Below, piece by piece: positions 8,449-17,852 of a stretch of DNA of 64,000 nt (its first letter is position 1; each line of letters starts with the position of its first letter). Position numbers and translations under genes: made by a program. This DNA is from Motiliproteus sp041586735 (GTDB lineage Bacteria; Pseudomonadota; Gammaproteobacteria; Pseudomonadales; Balneatricaceae): assembly GCA_041586735.1 (NCBI GenBank), contig JBFGZQ010000004.1, forward strand, positions 62,001-126,000, given 5' to 3'. A model generated the notes under the pieces. It was given only the letters and a program-made list of their open reading frames with translations, searched no databases and was not told the origin of the DNA.

Positions 8449-8727
8449 ATGACACGTCAGAAGAAATCTCGTGGTAAAGCAGGTCGGGTGCCCTTAACAG
8501 ATATGGCCGAGGTAGAGGTACGTGCAAATCGTACCAGCCAGAGTAAGCTAAAACCTCAGCAGCGCAGCGGTTATCTGACCAGTTTGCAGAAGGACAAGCA
8601 GTCGCAGCAAGCGGCTAAGCGCCCCAATCGTCTGAAATCAGATCCGGCGGCTGTCGCTGCGCGCTCTCTGGAGGTGCTGGCGCAGCAAACCTCTGTTACC
8701 GACAATGACACCGATACTGATAATTAA
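8449..8727 (+). CDS. Small basic protein of unknown function
   Basis: A 92-residue protein rich in Lys, Arg and Gln, with a basic opening (RQKKSRGKAG) and an acidic Asp/Thr tail (DNDTDTDN). It has no clear fold, membrane segment or signal peptide and is probably largely disordered. The basic opening vaguely recalls YihI, an activator of the ribosome assembly GTPase Der, but the conserved C-terminal helical part of YihI is absent, so I do not use that name. It begins 3 bases after the GTPase gene, which suggests a role in ribosome assembly or RNA binding. That link is inference from position only. Confidence 0.65.
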   Translation: MTRQKKSRGKAGRVPLTDMAEVEVRANRTSQSKLKPQQRSGYLTSLQKDKQSQQAAKRPNRLKSDPAAVAARSLEVLAQQTSVTDNDTDTDN

Positions 8728-8844
8728 GTCGATATGGGTAGTCAGACCGGCACTGCCGAGCATGTCGATCGACTAGAGACACCGGCGGGTATGGTTTGTG
8801 TTGCTGCAGTAAACGTAATTAAACGCGATTAAATCCTAACGACG

Positions 8845-8891
8845 TTAGCATCCACGGCGGCTTTTCGTATAATGCTGCGCTTAACTAGGAG
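8845..8891 (+). promoter_or_regulatory. Promoter and ribosome binding site of pyrD
   Basis: TTAGCA (8845-8850) and TATAAT (8868-8873) are 17 bases apart. A strong AGGAG (8887-8891) lies 6 bases before the pyrD ATG. The transcript leader would be short, about 18 bases. No PurR operator was recognised. Confidence 0.6.
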
Positions 8892-8897
8892 CTCGCT

Positions 8898-9917
8898 ATG
8901 TCATACGCCTATCTGCAATCATTATTATTCCGCTTTCAGCCCGAAACTGCGCATGCGTTATCGATGCGGGGTCTGGATATCGGTGAGCTGACGGGGTTGA
9001 GTCCGTTGTTACTGACGCGGGTCGAGGCACCGGTCCAGGTCATGGGTTTAGACTTTCCTAATGCGGTAGGTCTGGCGGCGGGGCTGGATAAAAATGCCGA
9101 GCATATTGATGGGCTGGCGGCGTTGGGATTTGGCTTTATCGAAGTCGGTACCGTGACCCCGAGACCGCAAGCCGGCAACCCAAAACCACGGATGTTCCGA
9201 ATCCCTGAGCATCGAGCCATCATCAATCGCATGGGCTTTAATAATAAAGGCGTTGATTACCTGCTGCAGCAGGTTGATCGCAGTCGTTATCAGGGGATTC
9301 TTGGGATCAACATCGGCAAGAATTTTGATACTCCGGTGGAGCGGGCTACCGACGATTATCTGTTATGTCTACGTAAGGTCTATAGTCGTGCCAGTTATGT
9401 GGCGATCAACGTGTCTTCGCCGAATACCCCAGGTTTGCGTGCCCTGCAGTTCGGCGAATCGCTGCATACCTTGCTGGCCGCATTGAAGCAGGAACAGTCC
9501 AGGCTGGCAGGTTATTACGGCCGCTATGTGCCCATTGCCGTAAAAATAGCGCCGGATATGCAGCCAGAGGAGATCGGGCTAGTCGCTCAGGCGCTGATTA
9601 AGTACGGTATGGATGGCGTTATCGCCACCAACACCACCCTGGAGCGAACCGGCGTGCAGAACTCTGCACTGGCCAGTCAAGCGGGTGGGCTGAGCGGTGC
9701 CCCCTTGCGCCAACGTTCAACCCAGGTGATAACCAGTCTGGCGCAGGCGTTAGCCGGTCAGGTGCCTATTATCGGGGTTGGCGGGATCTGTGATGGCGCA
9801 GGCGCACGCGAGAAGGTCGTAGCGGGGGCCTCGTTGGTGCAGGTTTATAGTGGTTTTATCTACCGTGGCCCGGCATTGATCAGCGAAGCTGCCAAGGCAG
9901 TGGCGGCTCTGGGCTAG
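8898..9917 (+). CDS. pyrD: Dihydroorotate dehydrogenase, quinone-dependent (class 2)
   Basis: Oxidises dihydroorotate to orotate, the fourth step of pyrimidine synthesis, passing electrons through FMN to membrane quinone. The 339-residue product has the class 2 N-terminal membrane-associating helices (residues 1-40), AGLDKN at 61-66, NRMGFNNKG at 110-118, the catalytic serine motif NVSSPNTPGL at 171-180, and the FMN phosphate segments GVGGI and YSGFIYRGP near the end. Length and sequence follow E. coli PyrD closely. It is a single-gene unit with its own promoter, closed by a terminator shared with rmf. Confidence 0.97.
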   Translation: MSYAYLQSLLFRFQPETAHALSMRGLDIGELTGLSPLLLTRVEAPVQVMGLDFPNAVGLAAGLDKNAEHIDGLAALGFGFIEVGTVTPRPQAGNPKPRMFRIPEHRAIINRMGFNNKGVDYLLQQVDRSRYQGILGINIGKNFDTPVERATDDYLLCLRKVYSRASYVAINVSSPNTPGLRALQFGESLHTLLAALKQEQSRLAGYYGRYVPIAVKIAPDMQPEEIGLVAQALIKYGMDGVIATNTTLERTGVQNSALASQAGGLSGAPLRQRSTQVITSLAQALAGQVPIIGVGGICDGAGAREKVVAGASLVQVYSGFIYRGPALISEAAKAVAALG

Positions 9918-9930
9918 ATGAGCGCAAAAA

Positions 9931-9959
9931 AAAGAGGGCTCGCCAGGGGAGCCCTCTTT
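9931..9959. terminator. Bidirectional terminator between pyrD and rmf
   Basis: An 11-base-pair stem (9931-9941 with 9949-9959) with a GC-rich core and a 7-base loop is bordered by A on the left and T on the right, so it can stop transcription from both convergent genes. Confidence 0.85.
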
Positions 9960-9983
9960 TCTAGGTATGAATAAATAGCCGAA

Positions 9984-10190
9984 TCAGTTCATGACCGGAG
10001 TGCAATGCAGATTTGAGATTCCTTGGTAGCCGTCCCAGAAGTCAGAACGCCCTTGGCGCCAGCCGGTGATCCAGTAGTGTCGATTATCACCGACGGGGGT
10101 AGGGCAGACATCTTTAGATTTTCCTGATACGCCAGCTTGGTAGCCGCGTGAAAAGGCTCGGGATGTTAAATCACGTTTTTGTCTCTTCAT
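9984..10190 (-). CDS. rmf: Ribosome modulation factor
   Basis: A 68-residue basic protein that dimerises 70S ribosomes into inactive 100S particles in stationary phase. The MKRQKRDLTSRAFSRGYQAG opening and the CP...W..GWRQGR core match E. coli RMF (55 residues). The present protein has about a dozen extra C-terminal residues. A GAGG seven bases before the ATG serves as ribosome binding site. The gene is monocistronic, convergent with pyrD and divergent from rlmL across a 424-base gap. Confidence 0.95.
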   Translation of the reverse strand: MKRQKRDLTSRAFSRGYQAGVSGKSKDVCPTPVGDNRHYWITGWRQGRSDFWDGYQGISNLHCTPVMN

Positions 10191-10614
10191 TCAATAGCCT
10201 CGTTATTTCTTGTAGGCGGTGCGCACCCACCGCAGAGCGGTGTTGGCGAACCTTGTACTCGGTCTATTCATGCATGGAGAACTGCAGGCAGCCAGGAGCT
10301 GCTATCAGCATGGGCAGCAAGTTAACTGCCAGACAAATATTTATCGTATTCTAGTGCTATTGTCGATAATAATTTTCGATGCTGGGCTGTGATAGCGCGG
10401 TTGTGCTTTCTTCTAGGAATTAAAAAAGCTCTATAAACAATCGCCTATTAACAAGCGCCGCTGATAGTCGAGTAACGTGAAAAGTTTTAATGCTAAGGTG
10501 GGTGCTGGTGTTCGGGTCCAGGTTAGCACTCTTTGTAAGCGAAGCTACTCGCATCTGCGCATGCGCGGTGGATCTGGGTAGCGGTGATCAGTTATTTATT
10601 GATTGGGTAGAAAA
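10191..10614. other. Intergenic region between divergent rmf and rlmL
   Basis: A 424-base gap holding the upstream regions of both rmf and rlmL. It becomes AT-rich around 10330-10480. No convincing sigma-70 promoter pair, structured RNA or small gene could be identified; short frames here lack ribosome binding sites and coding character. The length would suit growth-phase control of rmf, but no operator was recognised. Confidence 0.5.
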
Positions 10615-12810
10615 TTGTCTCAACAAATTGAAAGTACACGTTTTTTTGCAACCTGTCCCAAGGGTCTTGAGCTGCTGCTGATTGAAGAGCTGGAGGCGCT
10701 AGGGGCCACCGACACAAAATCGACGGTTGCCGGGGTTTATTTTCATGGCGGCTTGGAGATTGCGTATAAAGCCTGTCTTTGGTCACGGTTGGCGAACCGG
10801 ATCTTGCTGCCTCTGGCAAGCTTTGCCGCAGAGTCTGCCGAGCAGCTTTATGCCGGCGTGCAGCAGATTGCTTGGCTCGAGCATATGCCCGCAGAGGGCA
10901 GTCTGCTGGTCCACTTTACCGGCACCAATCGGGCCATTACCAATACCCATTTTGGCGCGCTGAAGGTCAAGGATGCGATTGTTGATCAGATTCGGGCGTC
11001 GACGAGCCTGCGTCCCTCCATTGATAAGGAGTCACCCGATCTGCGGATTAACCTGCATCTGGCGCAGGGCGATGCGCATTTAAGTCTCGATCTTTCCGGC
11101 GAGAGTCTGCATCGGCGCGGTTATCGTAAACAGGGTGGCGCGGCGCCCTTAAAAGAAAACCTAGCTGCTGCGCTGCTTATTCGTAGTGGCTGGCCCGAGC
11201 TTGCGGCTCAACAGTGGCCGTTGATCGATCCGCTGTGTGGGTCGGGTACCCTGCTGATCGAAGCGGCGCTGATGGCGGCTAATATCGCCCCAGGGCTGCT
11301 ACGCAGAGGGTTCGGCTTTGAGCGTTGGCTCAAGCATGATAACGGCCTGTGGCAGGGGTTGCTGTGGGAGGCCGATCAGCAGCGGCAGGCGGCCAAAGAG
11401 CGCACGGACCTGCCGGAAATTCATGGTTATGATGCCAGCCCTAAGGCCGTTTCGATCGCCAAAAGCAATGCCGAACTCGCGGGTGTTGATGCCTGGGTGC
11501 GTATCTCTCATCGTGAGTTGGCGCAGCTTAAGCCGCTAACGCATAAGGCCAATTTTCAACAGGGGTTGTTGATTACTAACCCGCCCTACGGCGAGCGTTT
11601 AAGTGATGTACCGGTGGTTCGCTATCTCTATCAGCATCTGGGTGAGGCGCTGAAGCAGCATTTTTCCGGCTGGCGTGCGGCGGTGTTTACCGGGAATCCC
11701 GATCTGGGTAAGGCGGTGGGTATCCACTCCTATAAGCAGTACAAGCTGTTTAATGGCGCGATTGCCAGTCAGTTGTTGATGTTTGATGTGCAGGCGAATC
11801 AGTTTCTGGCGTCGCGGCAGGATTCGCAGCCGCTCGATGGTCAGCCAGCGGCAAAACAGCCCGAGGATATGTTTTCCAATCGGCTGCGTAAAAATATGAA
11901 GCAGCTGGATAAATGGGCGCGCAAGGCGCAGATCCACTGTTATCGTTTATATGATGCGGATATGCCCGAATATGCGGTAGCGATCGATAGGTACGGCAAT
12001 TGGCTGCATGTTCAAGAGTATGCGCCGCCCGCGTCCGTTGACCAGGCTAAGGCTGATCAGCGGTTGAAGTTGGTGATGGATGTGCTGCCTGCAGTCACGG
12101 GGGTGGCGCCGGAGCGTATCGTGCTAAAGCAGCGCCGTCGTCAAGAGGGCAAGTCTCAGTATCAGCGGCTGGCGCAACAGGGCGAGTTCTTTGAGGTCGA
12201 AGAGGGGTCGGCGCGGTTGCTGGTGAACCTGCACGACTATCTCGATACCGGATTATTTCTGGATCATCGACCTATTCGCCAATGGATCCATGATCACAGT
12301 CGCGGTAAACGGTTTTTAAATCTATTTAGTTACACCTCGGTGGCGACGGTGCAGGCCGCTCTAGGAGGGGCGCTAGCGACGACCAGTGTCGATATGTCGG
12401 CCACCTATCTGGAGTGGGCGCGAAAGAATTTCGCCCTGAATGGCTTGAGTGAAAAGATCCATGTAACGCTACAGGAGGATTGTGTTGCCTGGCTAAAGGA
12501 GGCCTCGCTAAAGCAGGCTGCTAGCTATGATCTGATCTTTATGGATCCGCCTAGCTTCTCCAACTCCAAGCGAATGCGTGACGTGTTTGATGTACAGCAA
12601 GATCATGTGCTGTTGATTGAGCAGGCGATGCGGTTGCTGGCAGAGGGTGGGGTGTTAATATTCTCCAATAACTTGCGTAAGTTCAAAATGGATCTGGAGG
12701 CGCTGGCACGCTATCGGATTGAGGATGTTTCAGCGCAAAGCATTGATAAGGATTTTGAGCGCAATCAGAAGATTCATCATTGCTGGAAGATTACTCGAGA
12801 GTCATTTTAG
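10615..12810 (+). CDS. rlmL: Bifunctional 23S rRNA methyltransferase RlmKL
   Basis: Methylates G2445 (N2, RlmL half) and G2069 (N7, RlmK half) of 23S rRNA. The product of about 731 residues has an N-terminal THUMP region (about 40-155), a first SAM-dependent domain with DPLCGSGT near 205-212 and NPPYGERL near 322, and a second domain with FLNLFSYTSVAT and the MDPPSFSNSK motif. No ATG is available: the candidates are TTG 10603 and TTG 10615, and neither has a strong ribosome binding site. The later one is chosen because E. coli RlmKL has only a few residues before the matching segment. A terminator separates its end from convergent gltA. Confidence 0.93.
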   Translation: MSQQIESTRFFATCPKGLELLLIEELEALGATDTKSTVAGVYFHGGLEIAYKACLWSRLANRILLPLASFAAESAEQLYAGVQQIAWLEHMPAEGSLLVHFTGTNRAITNTHFGALKVKDAIVDQIRASTSLRPSIDKESPDLRINLHLAQGDAHLSLDLSGESLHRRGYRKQGGAAPLKENLAAALLIRSGWPELAAQQWPLIDPLCGSGTLLIEAALMAANIAPGLLRRGFGFERWLKHDNGLWQGLLWEADQQRQAAKERTDLPEIHGYDASPKAVSIAKSNAELAGVDAWVRISHRELAQLKPLTHKANFQQGLLITNPPYGERLSDVPVVRYLYQHLGEALKQHFSGWRAAVFTGNPDLGKAVGIHSYKQYKLFNGAIASQLLMFDVQANQFLASRQDSQPLDGQPAAKQPEDMFSNRLRKNMKQLDKWARKAQIHCYRLYDADMPEYAVAIDRYGNWLHVQEYAPPASVDQAKADQRLKLVMDVLPAVTGVAPERIVLKQRRRQEGKSQYQRLAQQGEFFEVEEGSARLLVNLHDYLDTGLFLDHRPIRQWIHDHSRGKRFLNLFSYTSVATVQAALGGALATTSVDMSATYLEWARKNFALNGLSEKIHVTLQEDCVAWLKEASLKQAASYDLIFMDPPSFSNSKRMRDVFDVQQDHVLLIEQAMRLLAEGGVLIFSNNLRKFKMDLEALARYRIEDVSAQSIDKDFERNQKIHHCWKITRESF

Positions 12811-12852
12811 TCGCGTCTGTCTAGGTAGGCGCTCATGTAAATATTGAACGAA

Positions 12853-12879
12853 AAAAAGGCCGCACATAGCGGCCTTTTT
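12853..12879. terminator. Bidirectional terminator between rlmL and gltA
   Basis: Arms 12853-12863 and 12869-12879 form an 11-pair stem with GGCCGC core, 5-base loop, and flanking A and T runs suited to stop both convergent genes. Confidence 0.88.
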
Positions 12880-12894
12880 AGTGGTGCTTCGGAA

Positions 12895-14178
12895 TTAACC
12901 TGGGTAGTCGCGCTTGCTTGGGCCGGTGTACAGCTGACGCGGACGGCCGATCTTGTTGGGGCTTGAGTGGAACTCGCTCCAGTGTGAGATCCAGCCGATG
13001 GTGCGGGACAGGGCAAAGATAACCGTAAACATGTTAACGGGGATGCCGATAGCCTTAAGAATGATGCCCGAGTAAAAATCAACATTCGGGTACAGCTTAC
13101 GTTGGATGAAGTATTCATCTTCCAGAGCGATCTTTTCCAGCTCTTTGGCGATCTTCAGTAACGGATCGTTCTCCAAACCGAGCTCTTTTAGGACCTGGTC
13201 GCACGACACTTTCATCACTTTGGCGCGCGGATCGAAGTTGCGGTAAACGCGATGTCCGAAGCCCATCAGGCGGAACGGATCGTTTGGATCCTTGGCCTTG
13301 GCAATGAACTCTGGAATATTATCGGCATCTCCGATCTCATCCAGCATCGCCAGCACCGCTTCGTTGGCACCACCATGAGCAGGTCCCCAGAGCGCGGCAA
13401 TACCCGAGGCGATACAGGCGAATGGGTTGGCACCCGATGAGCCGGCCAGGCGCACGGTGGAGGTCGAGGCGTTTTGCTCGTGATCGGCATGCAGGACAAA
13501 AATTTTGTCCATCGCCCTGGCAACAACCGGGTTAGGTTTGTACGTTTCACAGGGTGTGCCGAACATCATATGCAGGAAGTTTTCGGCATAGTTCAGGTCG
13601 TTGCGCGGGTACATAAACGGCTGGCCAACGGAGTACTTATAGCTCATGGCCGCCATGGTCGGCATTTTGGCAATGAGTCGGTAAGCGCAGACTTCACGGT
13701 GATGCTGATCGTTGATGTCTAGGGAGTCGTGGTAAAACGCCGACAGTGCGCCCACTACGCCGCACATGATAGCCATGGGGTGGGCGTCACGACGAAAGCC
13801 GCGGTAAAACTGTCCCAACTGCTCATGCACCATGGTGTGCTTGTAGATAGTGCTGACAAACTGTTCTTTTTCCTCTGGCGTAGGTAGCTGGCCGTTGAGC
13901 AGCAGATAGCAGACTTCCATGTAATCAGACTTTTCAGCCAGCTGTTCGATCGGATAGCCACCGTGCAGCAATATGCCCTTTTCACCGTCAATGAAGGTGA
14001 TGGAAGAATCGCACGCCGCGGTAGACATAAAGCCGGGGTCGTAGGTGAATAGTCCTTTGCTGACGAGTCCGCGGACATCGACGACGTCTGGACCTTCAGT
14101 GCCGTGCAGTACGGGTAATTCAATAGTTTCTTCTGTACCGTCGACAACCAGTTTTAGATACGCTTTTTTGTCACTCAT
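12895..14178 (-). CDS. gltA: Citrate synthase, type II (hexameric)
   Basis: Condenses oxaloacetate and acetyl-CoA to citrate, the entry step of the TCA cycle. At 427 residues it equals E. coli GltA in length. Catalytic residues are visible as H268 in GPAHGGANE, H309 in GFGHRVYRN and D367 in PNVDFYSG. The N-terminal domain that binds NADH in Gram-negative type II enzymes is present (residues 1-60). AGGAG lies shortly before the ATG. It is transcribed away from sdhCDAB across a 408-base gap, an arrangement common in gammaproteobacteria. Confidence 0.98.
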   Translation of the reverse strand: MSDKKAYLKLVVDGTEETIELPVLHGTEGPDVVDVRGLVSKGLFTYDPGFMSTAACDSSITFIDGEKGILLHGGYPIEQLAEKSDYMEVCYLLLNGQLPTPEEKEQFVSTIYKHTMVHEQLGQFYRGFRRDAHPMAIMCGVVGALSAFYHDSLDINDQHHREVCAYRLIAKMPTMAAMSYKYSVGQPFMYPRNDLNYAENFLHMMFGTPCETYKPNPVVARAMDKIFVLHADHEQNASTSTVRLAGSSGANPFACIASGIAALWGPAHGGANEAVLAMLDEIGDADNIPEFIAKAKDPNDPFRLMGFGHRVYRNFDPRAKVMKVSCDQVLKELGLENDPLLKIAKELEKIALEDEYFIQRKLYPNVDFYSGIILKAIGIPVNMFTVIFALSRTIGWISHWSEFHSSPNKIGRPRQLYTGPSKRDYPG

Positions 14179-14586
14179 GGCGGCTCCTGTTCTTTCGGTG
14201 TGTTTATGGGTTTTGCCATATAGTATTCAATGGCTTAGGCGGAAATAATGCACACTGGCCCTCTATAAAAGAATGAACACTATAGGAGTATTGACGCTAA
14301 AGTCAATCCATCCAAAAGTTCAATTTCTGCAATGCAGCATATGCGCTGTGGGTGAAAGGTTAGGGTGGCTAAGGGCCAGGGGGCTTTTGGAGTGATTAGA
14401 TATTATGGAGAAAAAAACTTAGTCATTTATACCTTTGGTCTAGTTCCTGATGAATTGTTTTAGCCTCTCTCTGTCGTTATACTTCCGCACCGAAGTTAGG
14501 GATAAGTCAGGGATTACTGCCCAGTCTTATGTCGCTTCGTTGTACTAGCACGTCCTTCTAATCGCCCCTTCAGTGGGCTAACGTGA
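14179..14586. other. Divergent control region between gltA and sdhC
   Basis: A 408-base gap that must carry promoters for both gltA and the sdh operon. A TTGAC-N6-GTCAA inverted repeat (14291-14306) is a possible operator. A candidate sdh promoter is listed separately. ArcA or CRP sites would be expected from E. coli, but I could not identify one reliably by eye. Confidence 0.5.
14455..14483 (+). promoter_or_regulatory. Candidate sdhCDAB promoter
   Basis: TTGTTT (14455-14460) and TATACT (14478-14483) are 17 bases apart, giving a leader of roughly 95 bases before sdhC. The -35 element matches only three of six positions. Confidence 0.35.
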
Positions 14587-14979
14587 GTGTCAATTAGAGC
14601 CGTGAAAAAAAACAGACCTGTAAATTTAGATTTACGTACGATAAAACAACCTCTGCCTGCTATCTCTTCGATACTGCACCGCATTACCGGCATTATTCTG
14701 TTTGTTGGAGTTGCCTTTATGCTGTATGCCTTCGATCTGTCGCTCGATTCTCAACAGGGGTTTGATGCCGTTGCCGATATGCTAAGCACTAGTTTCTTTG
14801 CGAAACTGGTTGCCTGGGGCTCAGTATCTGCGCTGCTGTACCACTTCTTTGCCGGTATTAAGCATCTGATTATGGATTGCGGTTACTGTGAAGAGTTGGA
14901 AAGCGGTACGCTGATTGCTAAAGCCACTTTAGTTGCCGGTGTTGTTTCTACGCTACTAGCGGGGATATGGATATGGTAA
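14587..14979 (+). CDS. sdhC: Succinate dehydrogenase cytochrome b556 subunit
   Basis: One of two membrane anchors of succinate dehydrogenase (complex II), binding heme b and quinone with SdhD. The 130-residue protein opens with the family motif RPVNLDL, followed by SILHRITG (28-35) and three membrane helices. H86 in LLYHFF matches the heme-ligand histidine H84 of E. coli. The start is GTG at 14587, which aligns the N-terminus with E. coli SdhC. A second GTG at 14602 is possible. Its stop overlaps the sdhD start. Confidence 0.95.
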   Translation: MSIRAVKKNRPVNLDLRTIKQPLPAISSILHRITGIILFVGVAFMLYAFDLSLDSQQGFDAVADMLSTSFFAKLVAWGSVSALLYHFFAGIKHLIMDCGYCEELESGTLIAKATLVAGVVSTLLAGIWIW

Positions 14980-15320
14980 CTACGATCACAAGTTTTGGCC
15001 GCAGTGGCCTGTATGACTGGATGATCCAGCGAGCGACGGCAGTGGTGTTGCTGGCTTATACCCTGTTTATCCTTTTTTATCTGTTGACCAATTCGGGTCT
15101 GACGTATGAACAGTGGGATGATCTGTTTAGTCTGACGTGGGTGCGTGTGTTTACGCTGATGACCCTGTTGTCATTAGGTGCTCACGCTTGGATTGGACTG
15201 TGGAGCATATCCACTGACTACATTAAGCCAGCCGGACCTCGGTTCCTGTTCCAGGTTATCTGTGGAACGGCGATGTTCAGTTATTTGGTGTGGGGCGTTC
15301 AGGTATTGTGGGGATTATAA
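14973..15320 (+). CDS. sdhD: Succinate dehydrogenase membrane anchor subunit
   Basis: The second membrane anchor of complex II, with three helices in 115 residues. The FGRSGLYDWMIQRATAVVL opening and the HAWIGLW...TDYIKP segment match SdhD; the latter contains residues near the quinone site. The ATG at 14973 overlaps the sdhC stop by 7 bases and has GGGGAT (14961-14966) as ribosome binding site. An alternative ATG two codons earlier is less well spaced. Confidence 0.95.
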   Translation: MVTTITSFGRSGLYDWMIQRATAVVLLAYTLFILFYLLTNSGLTYEQWDDLFSLTWVRVFTLMTLLSLGAHAWIGLWSISTDYIKPAGPRFLFQVICGTAMFSYLVWGVQVLWGL

Positions 15321-15323
15321 GTA

Positions 15324-17096
15324 ATGTCAAATATTCGTACGCTTAGCTATGACGCTATCGTAATTGGTGGTGGTGGTGCAGGTATGCGTGCCGCGCTGCA
15401 GTTGGCTCAATCTGGCTTGAAGACCGCCTGTGTTTCTAAAGTGTTTCCAACCCGTTCACACACGGTATCTGCCCAAGGCGGTATTACCTGCGCGATCGCC
15501 AGTGCTGATCCGCAAGATGATTGGCGTTGGCATATGTACGATACCGTCAAAGGCTCCGATTATATCGGTGATCAGGACGCTATCGAGTATATGTGCAGTG
15601 TGGGTCCTCAAGCGGTATTTGAGCTGGATCACATGGGGATGCCGTTCTCCCGTACTGAAGCGGGCCGTATCTATCAGCGTCCGTTCGGTGGTCAGTCTAA
15701 GAATTTTGGTGAAGGTGGTCAGGCCGCTCGTACCTGTGCTGCCGCCGACCGTACCGGTCATGCGCTGCTGCACACCCTATATCAGGCCAACCTGAAAGCG
15801 GGCACCACGTTTTTCAATGAGTGGTATGCAACCGACCTGGTAAAAAATAGTGAGGGTGTGGTGGTCGGGGTTATTGCGATCTGCATCGAAACCGGCGAAA
15901 CCGTTTACATCAAGGCGCTGGCGACTGTGCTGGCGACGGGTGGTGCTGGGCGTATCTTCCAGTCTACTACCAATGCATTGATCAATACCGGTGACGGTGT
16001 GGGCATGGCGTTGCGTGCCGGCTTCCCAGTACAGGATATTGAGATGTGGCAGTTCCACCCGACCGGTATTGCCGGAGCCGGGGTGTTGGTCACCGAGGGT
16101 TGTCGTGGCGAAGGTGGCTATCTGGTCAATAAAGATGGCGAGCGCTTCATGGAGCGCTATGCACCGAATGCTAAAGATCTAGCCGGCCGTGATGTTGTGG
16201 CGCGCTCCATGGTGCTTGAGATTCTTGAGGGGCGCGGTTGTGGTCCTGATGGCGATCACGTATTCCTGAAGCTTGATCATCTGGGCGAAGAGGTGCTGCA
16301 AAGCCGCTTACCAGGTATCTGTGAGCTATCCAAGACCTTTGCCCATGTTGATCCGGTTAAAGATCTGGTTCCGGTGGTTCCGACCTGTCACTACATGATG
16401 GGTGGCGTGCCTACCAATATCGGTGGTCAGGCGTTGACTGTCGATGCTCAGGGGAATGATCAGGAGATTCCGGGGCTATTTGCCTGTGGCGAAGTCGCCT
16501 GTGTCTCCGTGCACGGTGCCAACCGTTTGGGTGGTAACTCGCTGTTGGATCTGGTGGTCTTTGGTCGTGCGGCGGGTCTGCATATCCAGAAGATGATTAA
16601 CGCCGGTTACAGTGCTGATGAGGCGACTGAGGCAGATGTTGCTGCGGCGATGGCGCGTCTCGATCGTCTGAATAATAGTACCGGTGGCGAGAGTGTTGCT
16701 CAGGTGCGTGCTGACTTGCAGAAGACCATGCAGCTGTACTTTGGCGTATTCCGTGACGGTGTCAGCATGCAAAAAGGTTTGGATATGCTGGTTGAGCTTC
16801 GCGCTCGTGTCGAGAACTTGCATCTGGAAGACAAGTCTTCTGCTTTTAATACCGCGCGTATTGAGGCTTTGGAGCTTGAGAACCTGTTGGAAGTTGCAGA
16901 AGCAACAGCGATCGCAGCTGAAGAGCGCAAAGAGAGCCGTGGTGCTCATGCCCGTAACGACTTCACCGAGCGTGATGATGTTAACTGGCTGAAGCACTCT
17001 GTCTACTTCCCTGGAACGAAGCGAGTTGGTAAGCGTGATGTGAATTTCGCGCCTAAGACTGTTGAAGCTTTTGCACCTAAGAAGCGCGTTTACTAA
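15324..17096 (+). CDS. sdhA: Succinate dehydrogenase flavoprotein subunit
   Basis: The catalytic subunit that oxidises succinate to fumarate with covalently bound FAD. The 590-residue protein has the dinucleotide motif GGGGAG at 15-20 and the FAD-linking histidine H46 in RSHTVSAQGG. The substrate-binding HPTG motif and the active-site segment PTCHYMMGG are also present. Length and order match E. coli SdhA (588). It begins 3 bases after sdhD and is followed 12 bases later by sdhB. Confidence 0.98.
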   Translation: MSNIRTLSYDAIVIGGGGAGMRAALQLAQSGLKTACVSKVFPTRSHTVSAQGGITCAIASADPQDDWRWHMYDTVKGSDYIGDQDAIEYMCSVGPQAVFELDHMGMPFSRTEAGRIYQRPFGGQSKNFGEGGQAARTCAAADRTGHALLHTLYQANLKAGTTFFNEWYATDLVKNSEGVVVGVIAICIETGETVYIKALATVLATGGAGRIFQSTTNALINTGDGVGMALRAGFPVQDIEMWQFHPTGIAGAGVLVTEGCRGEGGYLVNKDGERFMERYAPNAKDLAGRDVVARSMVLEILEGRGCGPDGDHVFLKLDHLGEEVLQSRLPGICELSKTFAHVDPVKDLVPVVPTCHYMMGGVPTNIGGQALTVDAQGNDQEIPGLFACGEVACVSVHGANRLGGNSLLDLVVFGRAAGLHIQKMINAGYSADEATEADVAAAMARLDRLNNSTGGESVAQVRADLQKTMQLYFGVFRDGVSMQKGLDMLVELRARVENLHLEDKSSAFNTARIEALELENLLEVAEATAIAAEERKESRGAHARNDFTERDDVNWLKHSVYFPGTKRVGKRDVNFAPKTVEAFAPKKRVY

Positions 17097-17108
17097 GGGA
17101 GTGTGGTC

Positions 17109-17813
17109 ATGTTAGTCAGTGTTTATCGTTACAATCCTGAGGTCGATGATGCGCCTTATATGCAGGATATCCATATTGATATCCCCGGCAATAAGGACAT
17201 CATGGTGCTGGATCTGCTCCAGTTGCTCAAAGATAAAGACCCGAGCCTGGGGTATCGTCGTTCATGTCGTGAAGGAGTTTGTGGCTCTGACGGTATGAAT
17301 ATGAACGGCAAGAACGGCTTGGCTTGTATTACCCCGCTGTCAGCGGTGGTGGATAAAGATAAGCTGGTACTGCGCCCGCTTCCCGGTCTGCCGGTAGTGC
17401 GTGATCTGGTGGTCGATATGAGCCAGTTCTACAAGCAGTATGAGAAGATTAAGCCCTATCTAATCAATGATACTCCGCCACCGGCTATCGAGCGGCTGCA
17501 GTCGCCCGAAGAGCGAGAGAAGCTGGATGGTCTGTACGAGTGTATTCTCTGTGCGTGCTGTTCAACAGCCTGTCCGTCGTTCTGGTGGAATCCGGATAAG
17601 TTTATCGGTCCCTCGGGCTTATTGCAGGCCTATCGTTTCTTGATTGATAGCCGTGATACCGCTACTCAGCAGCGCTTGGCTGAGCTGGATGATCCTTTCA
17701 GTGTGTTCCGTTGTCATGGCATCATGAACTGCGTCAGTGTCTGTCCCAAGGGATTGAACCCGACCAAGGCGATCGGCAAGATTCGCAATATGCTGCTCCA
17801 GCAAGCGACCTGA
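17109..17813 (+). CDS. sdhB: Succinate dehydrogenase iron-sulfur subunit
   Basis: Carries electrons from the flavoprotein to quinone through three iron-sulfur clusters. In the 234-residue product the [2Fe-2S] ligands are C53, C58, D61 and C73 (RRSCREGVCGSDGMNMNG...LAC). The CILCACCSTACP motif and a later CHGIMNCVSVCPKG motif bind the [4Fe-4S] and [3Fe-4S] clusters. GGGAG (17097-17101) seven bases before ATG 17109 favours that start over GTG 17103. It ends the sdh operon at a strong terminator. Confidence 0.98.
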   Translation: MLVSVYRYNPEVDDAPYMQDIHIDIPGNKDIMVLDLLQLLKDKDPSLGYRRSCREGVCGSDGMNMNGKNGLACITPLSAVVDKDKLVLRPLPGLPVVRDLVVDMSQFYKQYEKIKPYLINDTPPPAIERLQSPEEREKLDGLYECILCACCSTACPSFWWNPDKFIGPSGLLQAYRFLIDSRDTATQQRLAELDDPFSVFRCHGIMNCVSVCPKGLNPTKAIGKIRNMLLQQAT

Positions 17814-17824
17814 TCGGAAAAGAT

Positions 17825-17852
17825 AAAATGGTGCGATTATTCGCACCATTTT
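17825..17852 (+). terminator. Terminator of the sdh operon
   Basis: A 12-pair stem (17825-17836 with 17841-17852) with TTAT loop is followed by a run of T residues. It would largely separate sdh from suc transcription. Confidence 0.88.

Noticed and set aside
8449..8727. YihI, activator of the GTPase Der
   Set aside because: Only the basic N-terminal character is shared; the conserved C-terminal helical domain of YihI is missing.
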